The notes under the pieces: generated by a model | Database searches by the model: none | Seen by the model: the letters and a program-made list of their open reading frames with translations, nothing else | What the model was told of the DNA's origin: nothing | Assembly (NCBI RefSeq): GCF_900636765.1 | Contig: NZ_LR134313.1 | Span: forward strand, 682,001 to 746,000 | Direction: 5' to 3' | Source: Neisseria canis | GTDB lineage: Bacteria; Pseudomonadota; Gammaproteobacteria; Burkholderiales; Neisseriaceae | Length of the DNA stretch: 64,000 bases | Made by a program: the position numbers and the translations under genes | Part shown: positions 36,100 to 45,532 of the stretch, piece after piece | Position numbering within the stretch: position 1 is the first letter of the stretch | Layout: every line of letters starts with the position of its first letter

Positions 36100-37266
36100 A
36101 TGCAAATCAAAATCCCTGCCGTTTACTACCGCGGCGGCACATCCAAAGGCGTGTTTTTCAAACGCAGCGACCTGCCCGAAGCAGCTCGGGAAGCAGGTGA
36201 AGCGCGCGACAAAATCCTGCTCCGCGTACTCGGCAGCCCCGATCCTTACGGCAAACAGATCGACGGCTTGGGCAACGCCAGCTCGTCTACCAGCAAAGCC
36301 GTGATTCTCGATAAAAGCAGCCGCGCCGATCATGATGTGGATTACCTGTTCGGCCAAGTTTCCATCGACAAGCCTTTTGTCGACTGGAGCGGCAACTGCG
36401 GCAACCTTACCGCCGCCGTGGGCGCGTTTGCCATCAGCAACGGTTTGGTCGACCCGGCCAAAATTCCTGAAAACGGCATCTGCACCGTGCGTATCTGGCA
36501 GAAAAACATCAGTAAAACCATCGTGGCGCATGTACCCATGCAAAACGGAGAAGTGCTGGAAACCGGCGATTTCGAGCTGGACGGCGTAACTTTCCCCGCT
36601 GCCGAAGTGCAAATCGAATTTCTCGACCCGGCCGACGGCGAAGGCGATATGTTCCCTACCGGCAACTTGGTTGACGATTTGGACGTGCCCGGCGTGGGCG
36701 TGCTGAAAACCACGCTGATTAATTCCGGCATCCCTACCGTGTTTGTGAACGCCGCCGACATCGGCTATACCGGCAAGGAGCTGCAAGACGACATCAACAA
36801 TGATGCCGCCGCGTTGGAAAAATTTGAAACCATCCGCGCATACGGCGCTTTGAAAATGGGCTTGATTAAAGATGTTTCCGAGGCCGCGACTCGGGCGCAC
36901 ACGCCGAAAATCGCTTTTGTCGCGCCCGGTGCAGATTATGTTGCTTCCAGCGGCAAACCGGTTGCCGCCGGCGATATCGACTTGCTGGTGCGCGCTTTGA
37001 GCATGGGCAAACTGCACCACGCCATGATGGGCACGGCATCCGTAGCGATTGCCACTGCCGCCGCTGTTCCGGGCACGCTGGTCAATTTGGCAGCGGGCGG
37101 CGGAGAGCGGCAGGAAGTAACGTTCGGCCATCCTTCCGGCACTTTGCGCGTCGGCGCTGCCGCCGAACAGCAAAACGGTAAATGGACAGCCACCAAAGCC
37201 GTGATGAGCCGCAGCGCGCGCGTGATTATGGAAGGTTGGGTACGCGTGCCGGATGATTGTTTTTAA
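36100..37266 (+). CDS. prpF: 2-Methylaconitate cis-trans isomerase PrpF
   Basis: Cytosolic isomerase of 388 residues acting in the AcnD/PrpF variant of the 2-methylcitrate cycle for propionate use. Family motifs: IPAVYYRGGTSKGVFFKRSD, GNASSSTSKAVIL, DWSGNCGNLTAAVGAFAI (with the conserved Cys), GVLKTTLINSGIPTVFVNA, MGTASVAIATAAAVPG and FGHPSGTLRVGA. ATG 36100 is chosen (MQIKIPAVYY) for the AAAGGAG upstream. The partner genes prpB, prpC and acnD are not in the window downstream, so if the cycle is present they lie elsewhere. Confidence 0.94.
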   Translation: MQIKIPAVYYRGGTSKGVFFKRSDLPEAAREAGEARDKILLRVLGSPDPYGKQIDGLGNASSSTSKAVILDKSSRADHDVDYLFGQVSIDKPFVDWSGNCGNLTAAVGAFAISNGLVDPAKIPENGICTVRIWQKNISKTIVAHVPMQNGEVLETGDFELDGVTFPAAEVQIEFLDPADGEGDMFPTGNLVDDLDVPGVGVLKTTLINSGIPTVFVNAADIGYTGKELQDDINNDAAALEKFETIRAYGALKMGLIKDVSEAATRAHTPKIAFVAPGADYVASSGKPVAAGDIDLLVRALSMGKLHHAMMGTASVAIATAAAVPGTLVNLAAGGGERQEVTFGHPSGTLRVGAAAEQQNGKWTATKAVMSRSARVIMEGWVRVPDDCF

Positions 37267-37375
37267 AACAACGGGTTGATATTGAGAATGCCTGTCTGAA
37301 AATCGTTTATTGCGGATAAACGTGTTTTATCATAATCAGGCTTGCACCGAGTGTGTTGAGTTCCGGCTTTAGTAG

Positions 37376-37398
37376 ATGCTCGGGTTAAGCCCGAGCAT
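37376..37398. repeat. Small palindromic intergenic repeat
   Basis: ATGCTCGGG-TTAAG-CCCGAGCAT, a 9-bp perfect stem in the 230-nt prpF/M16 gap. It resembles in form the small intergenic dRS/REP-type repeats of Neisseria, but I have not matched it to a named family. Confidence 0.45.
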
Positions 37399-37446
37399 GA
37401 CGGATGTGTTGATTATTAAGTTTATTTGCTACAAATGGATTGGCCG

Positions 37447-37480
37447 TATGCCTGTCTGAAACGCTTTTCAGACAGGCATA
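37447..37480. terminator. DUS hairpin downstream of the M16 pair
   Basis: TATGCCTGTCTGAAA and complement with a CGC loop, 16 nt past the stop of the minus-strand M16 gene. Confidence 0.75.
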
Positions 37481-37496
37481 TTTATTTCCTTTTCCT

Positions 37497-38789
37497 TTAT
37501 TCACCCACAATGACCACATTCATATTTTCCGGCTTTACGCGGCGCTGCCAAGCGGAGGCCACGTCACGGGTGGAGAGGGCGGTGATTTTTTTCGGATATT
37601 GGTCGAGCCAGTCGGAAGGCAGGTCGTAAAAACCGATTACGTTCAAATAGCCGAGCAGCTTGCTGTTGGTATCGAAGCGCAATGGGAAGCTGCCGGTGAT
37701 GTTGTCTTTGGCCTGCTGCAATTCGGCTTCGGTCGGGCCGCTGCGGATGAAATCGGCCAGTACTTGTTTGGCTGTGGCCAGCGCATCTGCGGCGTTGGCT
37801 TTTTCGGTGGCAAATCCGATGGTAATGGGGCCGGATTCGCGCAGCGGCGTCAGGCTGCTTGAGGCGCCGTAAACATAGCCTTTTTCGTCGCGCAATGTTT
37901 TCATCAGCCTGCTGTCGAAGCCGCCGCCGCCGAGAACGTAGTTGCCGAGGACTAAGGCGTAATAATCGGGATCGTCGCGTTTAATCAGGGGCATGGTCAG
38001 CAGAATTTGGCTTTGTTTGCCTGCGAAAGGCTGCTTGTCGGTTTGTGCGGCGCGCGGGTTAACCGGCGGAATCGTTGCGGAGGCTTGGTTTTTGGCCGGC
38101 AAATCGCGCAATATTTCCCGCACCAGTTTTTCGGCCTGTTGTTTGTTGATGTCGCCCACGATGGAGACCACGGCATTGTTGCGGGCATAGTGTGTGCGGT
38201 GAAAGGCTTTGATGTCTTCCGGTGTAACGGTGCGCAGGGTTTGCTCGGTTTGGTAGGCGGAGGCGGAATAGGGGTGGCCGGAATAGTTCAAACGGCTGGC
38301 GGCGCGTGCGGCGATGAAGTCGGGGCTGCTGAGCTGTTGTTTCAGGCCGATAATTGCCTGCCCTTGCGTGCGCTTGAACACATGCCCGTCATAGCGCGGC
38401 GATGCCAGCGAATCGCGCAACAGGCCGATTGCGGGCCGGAGCGTTTTTGCGCGGGAAAGGCTGCGCAGGGTAACGCTGCTGCCTTCTGCATCGGCGCTGC
38501 TGCTGATGCGGATGGCCAAATCTTCGCTGCGTGCGTTGAAAGCTTCTTCGTCAAGCTGTTTCGTGCCGTTGGTCAGCAGCGCGGCGGCAAAGTCGGCCGT
38601 GCCGCTTTTGCCTTGCGGGTCGGCAGCGCTGCCGGTGCCTTTGAATGCTACGGAAATGTCGACAATCGGGTTTTCATGACGCTCCACCAGCAATACGGCG
38701 GCACCGTCTTCGGTGCGCCAGCGTTGGATATCGATGGCGCAAGCGGGCAAAGCGGCGGTCAATGCGGCGGTAAGAACGAGTTTTTTCAT
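37497..38789 (-). CDS. M16-family zinc-peptidase-like protein, catalytically inactive subunit
   Basis: 430 residues. Signal-like N-terminus [20 protein letters not shown]; LPAC is only a poor lipobox, so either SPase I or lipidation is possible. The M16 fold is clear ([47 protein letters not shown] split by motif as [14 protein letters not shown] and [13 protein letters not shown]), but the catalytic HxxEH is absent: the position of the first motif reads [20 protein letters not shown]. This is the R/Y-type non-catalytic partner. It is 99 nt downstream of the active-type M16 gene on the same strand, so they probably form a periplasmic heterodimer. Confidence 0.85.
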   Translation of the reverse strand: [430 protein letters not shown]

Positions 38790-38808
38790 AATTTTCCTTC
38801 ATCATGCC

Positions 38809-38839
38809 ATGCCTGTCTGAAAGCTTTTCAGACAGGCAT
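38809..38839. repeat. DUS hairpin between the two M16 genes
   Basis: ATGCCTGTCTGAAAGC and complement, a nearly continuous 31-nt palindrome in the 99-nt gap. Confidence 0.7.
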
Positions 38840-38888
38840 ATGGGATATTGGTTTGCATGGCTGTGCGAATGGGATCGTCAGCCGGACT

Positions 38889-40208
38889 TTATTTCGCACC
38901 TTCTTTCTGCGGTGTGACAATCATCAGGGTTTCGCGGGCGGGCGTAAGCAGCTTGGCGGCGGCCTGTACATCTTTTGCACTCACTTTCGCCAGTCGGCGG
39001 CGCAGCTCGGCTTCATCCTGATAGCTGAAGCCGTTGGCTTCCAAAGAGCCGATCAGGCCGGCCTGCGCTTCCATCGAATCTTTGCCGTAAATTTCCGAGG
39101 CTTCCATTTGTGTGCGCACGCGTGCCAGCTCGGCTTTGCTTACGCCGTTGGCTGCAATATCGGCAATTTCGCGGCGTATTTCGGCCGCCAATTCCTGCAC
39201 GCTGGTGCCTGTGGAAGGCATGGCTTGCACCATAAACAGCGAAGACGGTTTGCGGCTTAACATATCGTAGCCCACGTTGATGTCGGCGGCTTTCTGGCTG
39301 CCGCGCAGCAGGTTTTTGTCCAAACGGCTGGAGTTGTTGCCGCCCAATACTTCGCTCAACACATCAAGCGCATAAGGCATGGTGTCGCCCAGCTGTTTGA
39401 GGGCGGGCACGCGGTAAGCCAGAATAAACATAGGCTCTGCCGTGATGGCTTGCGTTTGTGCGGATTTCGGCTCACGTTCGAGCGGCTCGTTCAGACTGTT
39501 GCGTTGCGGCAGCGTGCGCGAAGGAATGGCGCCGAACAGTTTTTCCACCGTGCCCAGCGTCTGCTTCGCGTTCACATCGCCAACAATCACCAGCGTGGCA
39601 TTTTTGGGCGCATACCAGCTCCGGTACCAGTTGCGCAAATCGTCTGCTTTAAGTTTGTCCAAATCCGCCATATAGCCGATAACGGGCGCGCGCACCGCCG
39701 GATTTTGATAAGCGTTGAGCATCAAATGCTCCCAAAGCTTGCCGGAAGGATCGTCTTCCGCCCGCATGCGCCGCTCTTCGCGGATCACTTTCATTTCATT
39801 ATCGAAATCTTTGTTGCTGAAATTTAGGTTGGCCATGCGGTCGGCCTCCATTTCCAGCACTTTCGGCAGGTTTTTTACCGCCAAATCGGTTACATACACC
39901 GTTTCTTCCTGTGAAGTGAACGCATTGTCCCGCCCGCCCAAAGCCGCCACGCGGCGCGAAAACTCGCCCGCAGGCACTTTGGCCGTGCCTTTAAACATCA
40001 TGTGCTCAAGCGCGTGGCTCAAGCCGGTTTTGCCCGGCTGTTCATCCAAGCTGCCCACTTTATACCAAAGGCGCGACACCGCCACCGGCGCGCGCCTGTC
40101 TTCTTTAATAATGACCTTCATGCCGTTGGGCAACGTGTGTTTCAGGGTTTCGGCCGCAGCGGGCAGGGTAGCGGCCAGCAGTAAAATCAAAGCGGTTTTT
40201 TGCAACAT
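38889..40208 (-). CDS. M16-family zinc metallopeptidase, catalytic subunit
   Basis: 439 residues, exported: signal peptide MLQKTALILLLAATLPAAA with cleavage before ETLKH. The M16 inverted zinc motif HALEHMMFKG (HxxEH) is at about residue 65, with the downstream Glu in the ENAFTSQEETVY region (DNAFTSQEETVY), and the C-half carries YALDVLSEVLGGNNSSRLDK. Processing-protease-like enzymes of this type cut small peptides in the periplasm. Paired with the HxxEH-less protein 99 nt downstream. Upstream lies a 167-nt intergenic region shared with the broken TonB receptor and its Fur-like box. Confidence 0.88.
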   Translation of the reverse strand: MLQKTALILLLAATLPAAAETLKHTLPNGMKVIIKEDRRAPVAVSRLWYKVGSLDEQPGKTGLSHALEHMMFKGTAKVPAGEFSRRVAALGGRDNAFTSQEETVYVTDLAVKNLPKVLEMEADRMANLNFSNKDFDNEMKVIREERRMRAEDDPSGKLWEHLMLNAYQNPAVRAPVIGYMADLDKLKADDLRNWYRSWYAPKNATLVIVGDVNAKQTLGTVEKLFGAIPSRTLPQRNSLNEPLEREPKSAQTQAITAEPMFILAYRVPALKQLGDTMPYALDVLSEVLGGNNSSRLDKNLLRGSQKAADINVGYDMLSRKPSSLFMVQAMPSTGTSVQELAAEIRREIADIAANGVSKAELARVRTQMEASEIYGKDSMEAQAGLIGSLEANGFSYQDEAELRRRLAKVSAKDVQAAAKLLTPARETLMIVTPQKEGAK

Positions 40209-40285
40209 AAGGGTTATCCTGTTTTAATGTAAAGCGCATGATAATGGAAACATAAGGTTTTCGGAAGTTTTGCTCCTGATATAAA

Positions 40286-40300
40286 TGATATAGATTATCA
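40286..40300. promoter_or_regulatory. Candidate Fur box
   Basis: TGATATA-G-ATTATCA, a 7-1-7 inverted repeat with one perfect half (ATTATCA), 76 nt before the TonB-receptor pseudogene and 78 nt from the divergent M16 gene. It suggests iron control of the receptor while it was intact. Confidence 0.55.
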
Positions 40301-40375
40301 AAATAATTTAAATTACCTGATTATTTTAAATATAATTACATCTTGTTTTATCAATCTGTAACAGAGAGAACGCTC

Positions 40376-41232
40376 ATGAAAACCAAACCCCTTGCCCTGC
40401 TGGTAGCAGGCATTTTTTTGCCTGTCAGGCTTATGCGCAGGATGAAACCACGCAGCCTGCGAATTATGTTGTAACCGTGCCGACCGTAACGACTGAAGGG
40501 CGGCAGGCCGACACGCATTCGCTTAAAGGCTGTCTCAATTATGACGAGGCCGCCGCTACCCGAAACGGGCTGCCGGCCAAACAGATTCCGCAAACCATTG
40601 ATATTCTTAATATCCAAAAAAACAAAAATTACGGCACCAACGATTTAAGCTCGATTCCGGAAGGCAATGCCGGCATCGATGCCACTTACGATATGTGCGG
40701 CGAGAGTCTGTTTATCCGCGGTTTTGAAGCCGGTGCCAACGATATTTACCGCGACGGGTGTGGGAAAGCGGGCAGGTGCGCCGCAGCACGGCCAATATAG
40801 AGCGCGCGTAGAAATCGTGAAAGGCCCCAATTCCGTGCTTTACGGCAGGGGAAATGGCGGCGGTGTGATTAATATGGTGAGTAAGTATGCCAACTTCCAG
40901 CCCAACCGAGCCGTCGGCATTGCCTACGGCTCATGGGCAAACCGCAGTATCAACGCGGATATCAACCAAGTGATCAACGACAATGTTGCCATCCGTTTCA
41001 ATGCCGAATACGGCAAAGCCGATTCATTCCGCTAAGGCATCGACAGCCGCAACCGTATGGTTTCCGCCCGGCATCACGGTGAAAAGCGGCAACGGTTTGA
41101 AATGGACGGCCCAATAAAAACTGGAACTCCACGCTGGCGGCCTATAACCTGTTCGACAAACAATACTGACGTGCCAACGATATGCCCGGCTCGCCCCGCG
41201 CCTTTACCGCCCGTGTGAATTACAGCTTCTGA
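40376..41232 (+). pseudogene. Broken TonB-dependent siderophore receptor
   Basis: Remnant of an outer-membrane siderophore receptor. The signal peptide MKTKPLALLVAGIF is shifted at a T7 tract (40413-40419) before ACQAYAQDETTQ. The plug domain is recognisable (PQTIDILNIQ, GESLFIRGFEAGANDIYRDG, then after another shift VEIVKGPNSVLYGRGNGGGVINMVS), followed by barrel start YGSWANRSINADINQ and an in-frame TAA at about 41033. Most of the barrel is deleted: the sequence jumps to LAAYNLFDKQY, a further stop, and the C-terminal ARVNYSF ending in Phe. At least two frameshifts, two stops and one large deletion are seen. Confidence 0.9.
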
Positions 41233-41261
41233 TTTCAAGGATTGCATGTATTTAAGTGAAT

Positions 41262-41316
41262 ATGCCTGTCTGAAAGGTAAAGCTTTAACGATATATAAAG
41301 CGTTTCAGACAGGCAT
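41262..41316. repeat. DUS pair after the TonB-receptor pseudogene
   Basis: ATGCCTGTCTGAAAG and complement separated by 25 nt, itself containing GATATATAAAG; likely the old terminator of the receptor. Confidence 0.6.
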
Positions 41317-41371
41317 TCGGTTTGCCGACGCGTTATAATTGCCCTTTTCTTAAAACCAAACAGACACAACC

Positions 41372-42271
41372 ATGACCGCTCTACATATCAGCCGTGCCTG
41401 CAAAACCTATGCCAACGGCTTTACCGCGCTCAAAGACCTGAGCTTTGATGTGCAGCAAGGCGAATTTTTCGCGCTGCTCGGGCCTAACGGCGCGGGCAAA
41501 ACCACCCTGATTTCCGCTATGGCCGGTTTGAACCGCCTCACATCGGGCGAAATTTCCGTGATGGGATTTGACGTGGTGCGGCAGTCGCGCGAATCGCGCA
41601 TGAACTTGGGCGTGGTGCCGCAAGAATTGGTATTCGACCCTTTTTTTACCGTGCGCGAAGCTTTGCGTTTCCAGTCGGGCTATTTCGGCATTAAAAAGAA
41701 CGACGACTGGATAGACGAAATCCTGACCAACCTCGGCCTTCAGGATAAGGCCTCCACCAACACCCGCAACCTTTCCGGCGGCATGAAGCGGCGCGTGATG
41801 GTGGCGCAGGCTTTGGTACACCGCCCGCCGGTGATTGTGTTGGACGAGCCTACCGCCGGTGTGGACGTGGAGCTGCGCCACAGTTTGTGGACATTTATGC
41901 GCAGCCTCAACCGGCAAGGCCACACGATTATCCTCACCACGCATTATCTGGAAGAGGCGGAAGAAAACTGCCACCGCATCGCCGTGATGAAGCAGGGCGC
42001 TCTGGTGGCGCTGGATAAAACCGAAAACCTGCTGCAGGGCGAAAAAGGCGTGCGGGTGGAAATGCTGCTCGATGCAACCTTGCCCGAAGCGTTGAACGGC
42101 AAAATCGAGCTGGCTGACGGTTTGAAATATGTGTTGAAGCTGGCCGATTATGCCGAGTTGGCCGATGTGTTGATTTTCCTGAAAACGGCGGGCATCCGCA
42201 TGATTCACCTGAGCGTGTTGGAAAAAGATTTGGAAGACGTGTTTACCAAGCTGACGGGGAGCGGACAATGA
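41372..42271 (+). CDS. ABC-2 type exporter, ATP-binding protein (YadG-like)
   Basis: 299 residues. Walker A LGPNGAGKTTLIS, Q-loop VPQELVFDPF, signature LSGGMKRRVMVAQALVH, Walker B VIVLDEPTAGVDVE, switch His in TTHYLEEAEE. The N- and C-terminal layout matches the YadG/NodI/CcmA-like group. It likely exports a lipid, polysaccharide or drug together with the permease, whose start overlaps its stop (ATGA at 42268). A TATAAT at 41334-41339 may be the -10 box of this two-gene operon. The substrate is unknown. Confidence 0.9.
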   Translation: MTALHISRACKTYANGFTALKDLSFDVQQGEFFALLGPNGAGKTTLISAMAGLNRLTSGEISVMGFDVVRQSRESRMNLGVVPQELVFDPFFTVREALRFQSGYFGIKKNDDWIDEILTNLGLQDKASTNTRNLSGGMKRRVMVAQALVHRPPVIVLDEPTAGVDVELRHSLWTFMRSLNRQGHTIILTTHYLEEAEENCHRIAVMKQGALVALDKTENLLQGEKGVRVEMLLDATLPEALNGKIELADGLKYVLKLADYAELADVLIFLKTAGIRMIHLSVLEKDLEDVFTKLTGSGQ

Positions 42272-43035
42272 ATATCAATATGACGGGTTTTTCCACCTTG
42301 CTGCGCAAAGAGGTGATGCGTTTTACCAAAGTGTGGCTGCAAACGCTGGGCGCGCCGGTGCTGACCGCGCTGCTGTATCAGCTGATTTTCGCGCAAGCCA
42401 TAGGCAAACATGCCGAGGCTTTGCCGGGCGTGCCTTACAATGCGTTTCTGATTCCCGGCCTTGCCATGATGAGCATGATGCAGAATGCGTTTGCCAACAG
42501 CGCATCCAGCCTGATTCAGTCGCGCATTACCGGCAATCTGGTGTTTATCTTGCTGCCGCCGATTTCCAATGCCGCATTTTTTTCGGCTTATGTGCTGGCG
42601 GGTATTTTCCGCGGGTTGTTGGTGGGCGCGGGCGTGGTGGCCGCTACCGCATGGTTCGGCCTGCCGCTGCCGCACCATATCGGTTTTGTGCTGGCGTTTG
42701 GGTTTTCGGGCTGCCTGTTTATGGCGTCGTTGGGCTTGCTGGCCGGCATTTGGGCGGAAAAATTCGACCAGCTGGCCGCGTTTCAAAATTTCCTGATTAT
42801 GCCGCTTACCTTTCTTTCGGGCGTGTTTTATTCCATCCACAGTCTGCCCGCTTTCTGGCAGGCCGTGAGCCATGCCAATCCCGTGTTCTATATGATAGAC
42901 GGCTTCCGCTACGGATTCTTCGGTGTGAGCGATGCTCCCCCGTGGCTCTCACTTGCCGTGGTGGGCGGTTTTTCGCTGAGTGTTTCGGTGCTGGCGTTTT
43001 TGGTGTTGCGTTCCGGCTGGAAGCTGCGCGGGTAA
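42268..43035 (+). CDS. ABC-2 type exporter, permease (YadH-like)
   Basis: 255 residues, six hydrophobic segments, ABC2_membrane family. Visible are ALLYQLIFAQAIGKHAE, PGLAMMSMMQNAFANSASSL, ITGNLVFILLPPISNAAFF, GLLVGAGVVAATAWFGL, LTFLSGVFYSIHSLPAFWQA and MIDGFRYGFFGVSD, the last two being YadH/NodJ hallmarks. ATG 42268 overlaps the preceding stop, giving translational coupling with the ATPase. A DUS terminator follows. Confidence 0.9.
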   Translation: MNINMTGFSTLLRKEVMRFTKVWLQTLGAPVLTALLYQLIFAQAIGKHAEALPGVPYNAFLIPGLAMMSMMQNAFANSASSLIQSRITGNLVFILLPPISNAAFFSAYVLAGIFRGLLVGAGVVAATAWFGLPLPHHIGFVLAFGFSGCLFMASLGLLAGIWAEKFDQLAAFQNFLIMPLTFLSGVFYSIHSLPAFWQAVSHANPVFYMIDGFRYGFFGVSDAPPWLSLAVVGGFSLSVSVLAFLVLRSGWKLRG

Positions 43036-43076
43036 AGCTTAGCGGCGGCACGTTTGGGTTTGACCTGTATGGTAAG

Positions 43077-43110
43077 AATGCCTGTCTGAAAAAGTTTTCA
43101 GACAGGCATT
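43077..43110. terminator. DUS hairpin after the ABC-2 operon
   Basis: AATGCCTGTCTGAAAA and complement around a 2-nt loop. Confidence 0.75.
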
Positions 43111-43202
43111 TGGTTTGGCGGCGGGTGTTTTCGAACCGTTCCGTTTCCGGTTTATATAATTTTTCATTCTATCTTAGGTATAAATAAGTCTTTCCGCTGC
43201 AA

Positions 43203-43231
43203 CCGACCCCTCGCTTATGATTGGGGCTCGG
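43203..43231 (+). promoter_or_regulatory. Leader hairpin upstream of cysG
   Basis: CCGACCCC and GGGGCTCGG pair with one bulged base around a 12-nt loop, 20 nt before the cysG start and downstream of an AT-rich stretch (TAGGTATAAATAAG). It could be a 5'-UTR control element for the cys operon; no known class was recognised. Confidence 0.4.
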
Positions 43232-43250
43232 TTTCAGAGTGGAAAGCAAA

Positions 43251-44699
43251 ATGAATTACCTACCTTTATTCGCAGATTTAACCGGCCGGCATGTTTTGGT
43301 TGTGGGCGGCGGAGCCGTTGCAGAGCGTAAAGTGGAAATGTTGCTCAAAGCCGGTGCCGAAGTCGGGCTGGTGGCCGAAAAGCTTAATCCTGCTTTGGCG
43401 GAGCTGGCCGGGCAGCGGCGAATCGAATGGCTGGACACCAAGTTTCAGCCAAGCCGGTTGGATGCCGTTTGGCTGGTGATTGCCGCCACCGATAACCACG
43501 AGCTTAACCGGCAGGTATCCGAAGCCGCCGAAAGCCGCCGGATTTGGGCGAATGTGGTGGACGAGCGCGATGCCTGCTCGTTTATCTTTCCTTCCGTTGT
43601 CAATCGCAATCCTATTCAAATTGCCATTTCCAGCGGCGGCACCGCGCCTGTTTTGGCACGCCTGCTGCGCGAAAAATTGGAAGCGCTGTTGCCGCAAAAC
43701 CTGGGTGCGATGGCGGAAACCGCCGCCCGCTGGCGCGGGCGCGTAAAAGCCAAGCTGCCTTCCATTGCACAGCGCCGCCGCTTTTGGGAAACCTTATTTA
43801 CACATCCTGCATTTTTACGGTTGAGCGAAAGCAGCCAAACATCTGCTGCCGAAGAGTTTTTGTCGCAGCAGTTAAACGGTGCGCAAACAGGCTCGGGAGA
43901 AGTGTCTCTTGTGGGCGCAGGCCCGGGTGATGCGGGATTGCTCACGCTCAAAGGCTTGCAGCGCATCCAGCAGGCCGATGTGGTGTTATACGATGCTTTG
44001 GTTTCCGATCAAGTGTTGGAGCTTATCCGCCGCGATGCGGAAAAAGTGTTTGTCGGTAAGCGCGCCGGCAAGCACAGCGTCATGCAGGAGGCAACCAACC
44101 GTTTGTTGGTCGATTATGCGAAAAAAGGCAAACGCGTCGTGCGTTTGAAAGGCGGTGATCCTTTTGTGTTCGGCCGCGGCGGGGAAGAATTGGAAGCGTT
44201 GAAGGCCGAGGGGATTGCGTTTGAAGTGGTGCCCGGAATCACCGCGGCTTTGGGCGCCACCGCTTATGCCGGTATTCCGCTCACGCACCGCGACCATGCG
44301 CAAACGGCGATGTTCATTACCGGCCATTGCCGCGCCGGCAGCGATGACTTGGCATGGCAAACCATTGCACAAAGCAACCAGACGCTGGTGGTTTATATGG
44401 GCACGATTAAGGCCGCCGAATTGCAAACCAATCTGATTGCCCACGGCAGGAGCGCAGACACGCCGGTTGCCGTAATCAGCAAAGGAACCTTGCCCGACCA
44501 GCAGGTTTTTTCCGGCAAGTTGAACGATTTGGCCGTTTTGGCCGCCCAAGCGCCTTCGCCGGCTTTGTTGGTAATCGGCGAAACGGCGGGGCTGGGCAGC
44601 GATTTGGCGTGGTTCGGCGGCGCACCGCAGCAATTTGTCGATACCCGAAACGCATTGTGGCAGGTTCCAGAAGAACGAGCCTTGCCAAAGGCAGGTTGA
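43251..44699 (+). CDS. cysG: Siroheme synthase CysG (precorrin-2 dehydrogenase/ferrochelatase/uroporphyrinogen-III methyltransferase)
   Basis: Three-activity enzyme of 482 residues making siroheme, the cofactor of the sulfite reductase encoded below. N-terminal CysG-A domain: [20 protein letters not shown] with a Rossmann fold and [19 protein letters not shown]. Uroporphyrinogen methyltransferase domain from about residue 215: [53 protein letters not shown] and [22 protein letters not shown]. Start ATG 43251 fits family N-termini; TTG 43221 does not. It heads cysG-H-D-I-N-J; cysH follows in 10 nt. Confidence 0.96.
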   Translation: MNYLPLFADLTGRHVLVVGGGAVAERKVEMLLKAGAEVGLVAEKLNPALAELAGQRRIEWLDTKFQPSRLDAVWLVIAATDNHELNRQVSEAAESRRIWANVVDERDACSFIFPSVVNRNPIQIAISSGGTAPVLARLLREKLEALLPQNLGAMAETAARWRGRVKAKLPSIAQRRRFWETLFTHPAFLRLSESSQTSAAEEFLSQQLNGAQTGSGEVSLVGAGPGDAGLLTLKGLQRIQQADVVLYDALVSDQVLELIRRDAEKVFVGKRAGKHSVMQEATNRLLVDYAKKGKRVVRLKGGDPFVFGRGGEELEALKAEGIAFEVVPGITAALGATAYAGIPLTHRDHAQTAMFITGHCRAGSDDLAWQTIAQSNQTLVVYMGTIKAAELQTNLIAHGRSADTPVAVISKGTLPDQQVFSGKLNDLAVLAAQAPSPALLVIGETAGLGSDLAWFGGAPQQFVDTRNALWQVPEERALPKAG

Positions 44700-44709
44700 G
44701 GAGTAGGCC

Positions 44710-45453
44710 GTGCAAACAGAATTGTATATTAAGCCTCAGCTGTGGCGTATTCCCGCCATACCGGCAACCGTAACCGAATGCCTGTCTGAAAAAACGGCCG
44801 GGCTGCAACAGAGGCTGCAGCTGATTGTGTCGCAACACCCAAATGCGAAGTTTGCCAGCAGCCTTGCCGTGGAAGATATGGTGATTACCGACGTATTGGC
44901 AAAGATGCAGGCCGGTATCGAAGTGTTTACCTTGAACACAGGCAGGCTCAATGCCGAAACCTTAGCTTTGGCCGATACCGTCGGCACACATTATCCCAAG
45001 CTCACCTTCAGGCTGTATACACCGGAGGCCGCGGCAGCAGAGGCATACATTTTGGAAAACGGGCCGAACGCATTTTACGAAAGCATCGAATTACGCAAAA
45101 CCTGCTGCCGTATCCGCAAAGTAGAGCCGCTCAACAAAGCGCTGGCCGACGCCGATGCCTGGCTCACCGGGCAAAGGCGCGGGCAATCGGTAACACGCAC
45201 CGAGCTGCCGTTTGTCGAAGAAGACAATTCACGCGGCATCCTAAAATACAACCCGATTTACGATTGGAGCGAAGCGGAAGTGTGGGCCTACATCCTCCAA
45301 AACCAAGTGCCCTACAACCCGCTTTACGAACAAGGCTATCCCAGCATAGGTTGCGAACCCTGCACACGCCCCGTGCGCATCGGCGAAGACATCCGCGCCG
45401 GCCGCTGGTGGTGGGAAAGTCAAGACAGTAAAGAATGCGGCCTGCATAAATAG
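44710..45453 (+). CDS. cysH: Phosphoadenylyl/adenylyl-sulfate reductase CysH (APS-type)
   Basis: Reduces (P)APS to sulfite. 247 residues from GTG 44710, with GAGGAG upstream. N-terminal PP-loop-like fold (KFASSLAVEDMVITDVLA, VFTLNTGRLNAETL). The cysteine pairs CCRIRKVEPL and GCEPCTRPV are the [4Fe-4S] ligands that mark the APS-reducing type, and the C-terminal CG in SKECGLHK is the redox-active Cys. Since no cysC (APS kinase) is in the operon, direct APS reduction is the sensible reading. A DUS encoding ECLSE is inside the gene (44777-44790), showing it is adapted to the local uptake dialect. Confidence 0.94.
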   Translation: MQTELYIKPQLWRIPAIPATVTECLSEKTAGLQQRLQLIVSQHPNAKFASSLAVEDMVITDVLAKMQAGIEVFTLNTGRLNAETLALADTVGTHYPKLTFRLYTPEAAAAEAYILENGPNAFYESIELRKTCCRIRKVEPLNKALADADAWLTGQRRGQSVTRTELPFVEEDNSRGILKYNPIYDWSEAEVWAYILQNQVPYNPLYEQGYPSIGCEPCTRPVRIGEDIRAGRWWWESQDSKECGLHK

Positions 45454-45532
45454 ATTTCAGACAGGCATTCCCGCGCTTTTGATGAAAGCCGGATTCCGCC
45501 CCGTAAACCCTCTATTCCATAAGGCAAACCAT

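Noticed and set aside
35809..37173. 454-codon open frame on the minus strand opposite prpF and yhcB
   Set aside because: Low-complexity Ser/Thr/Gly/Ala tail and no family likeness; both plus-strand genes are well recognised. It is an antisense shadow.
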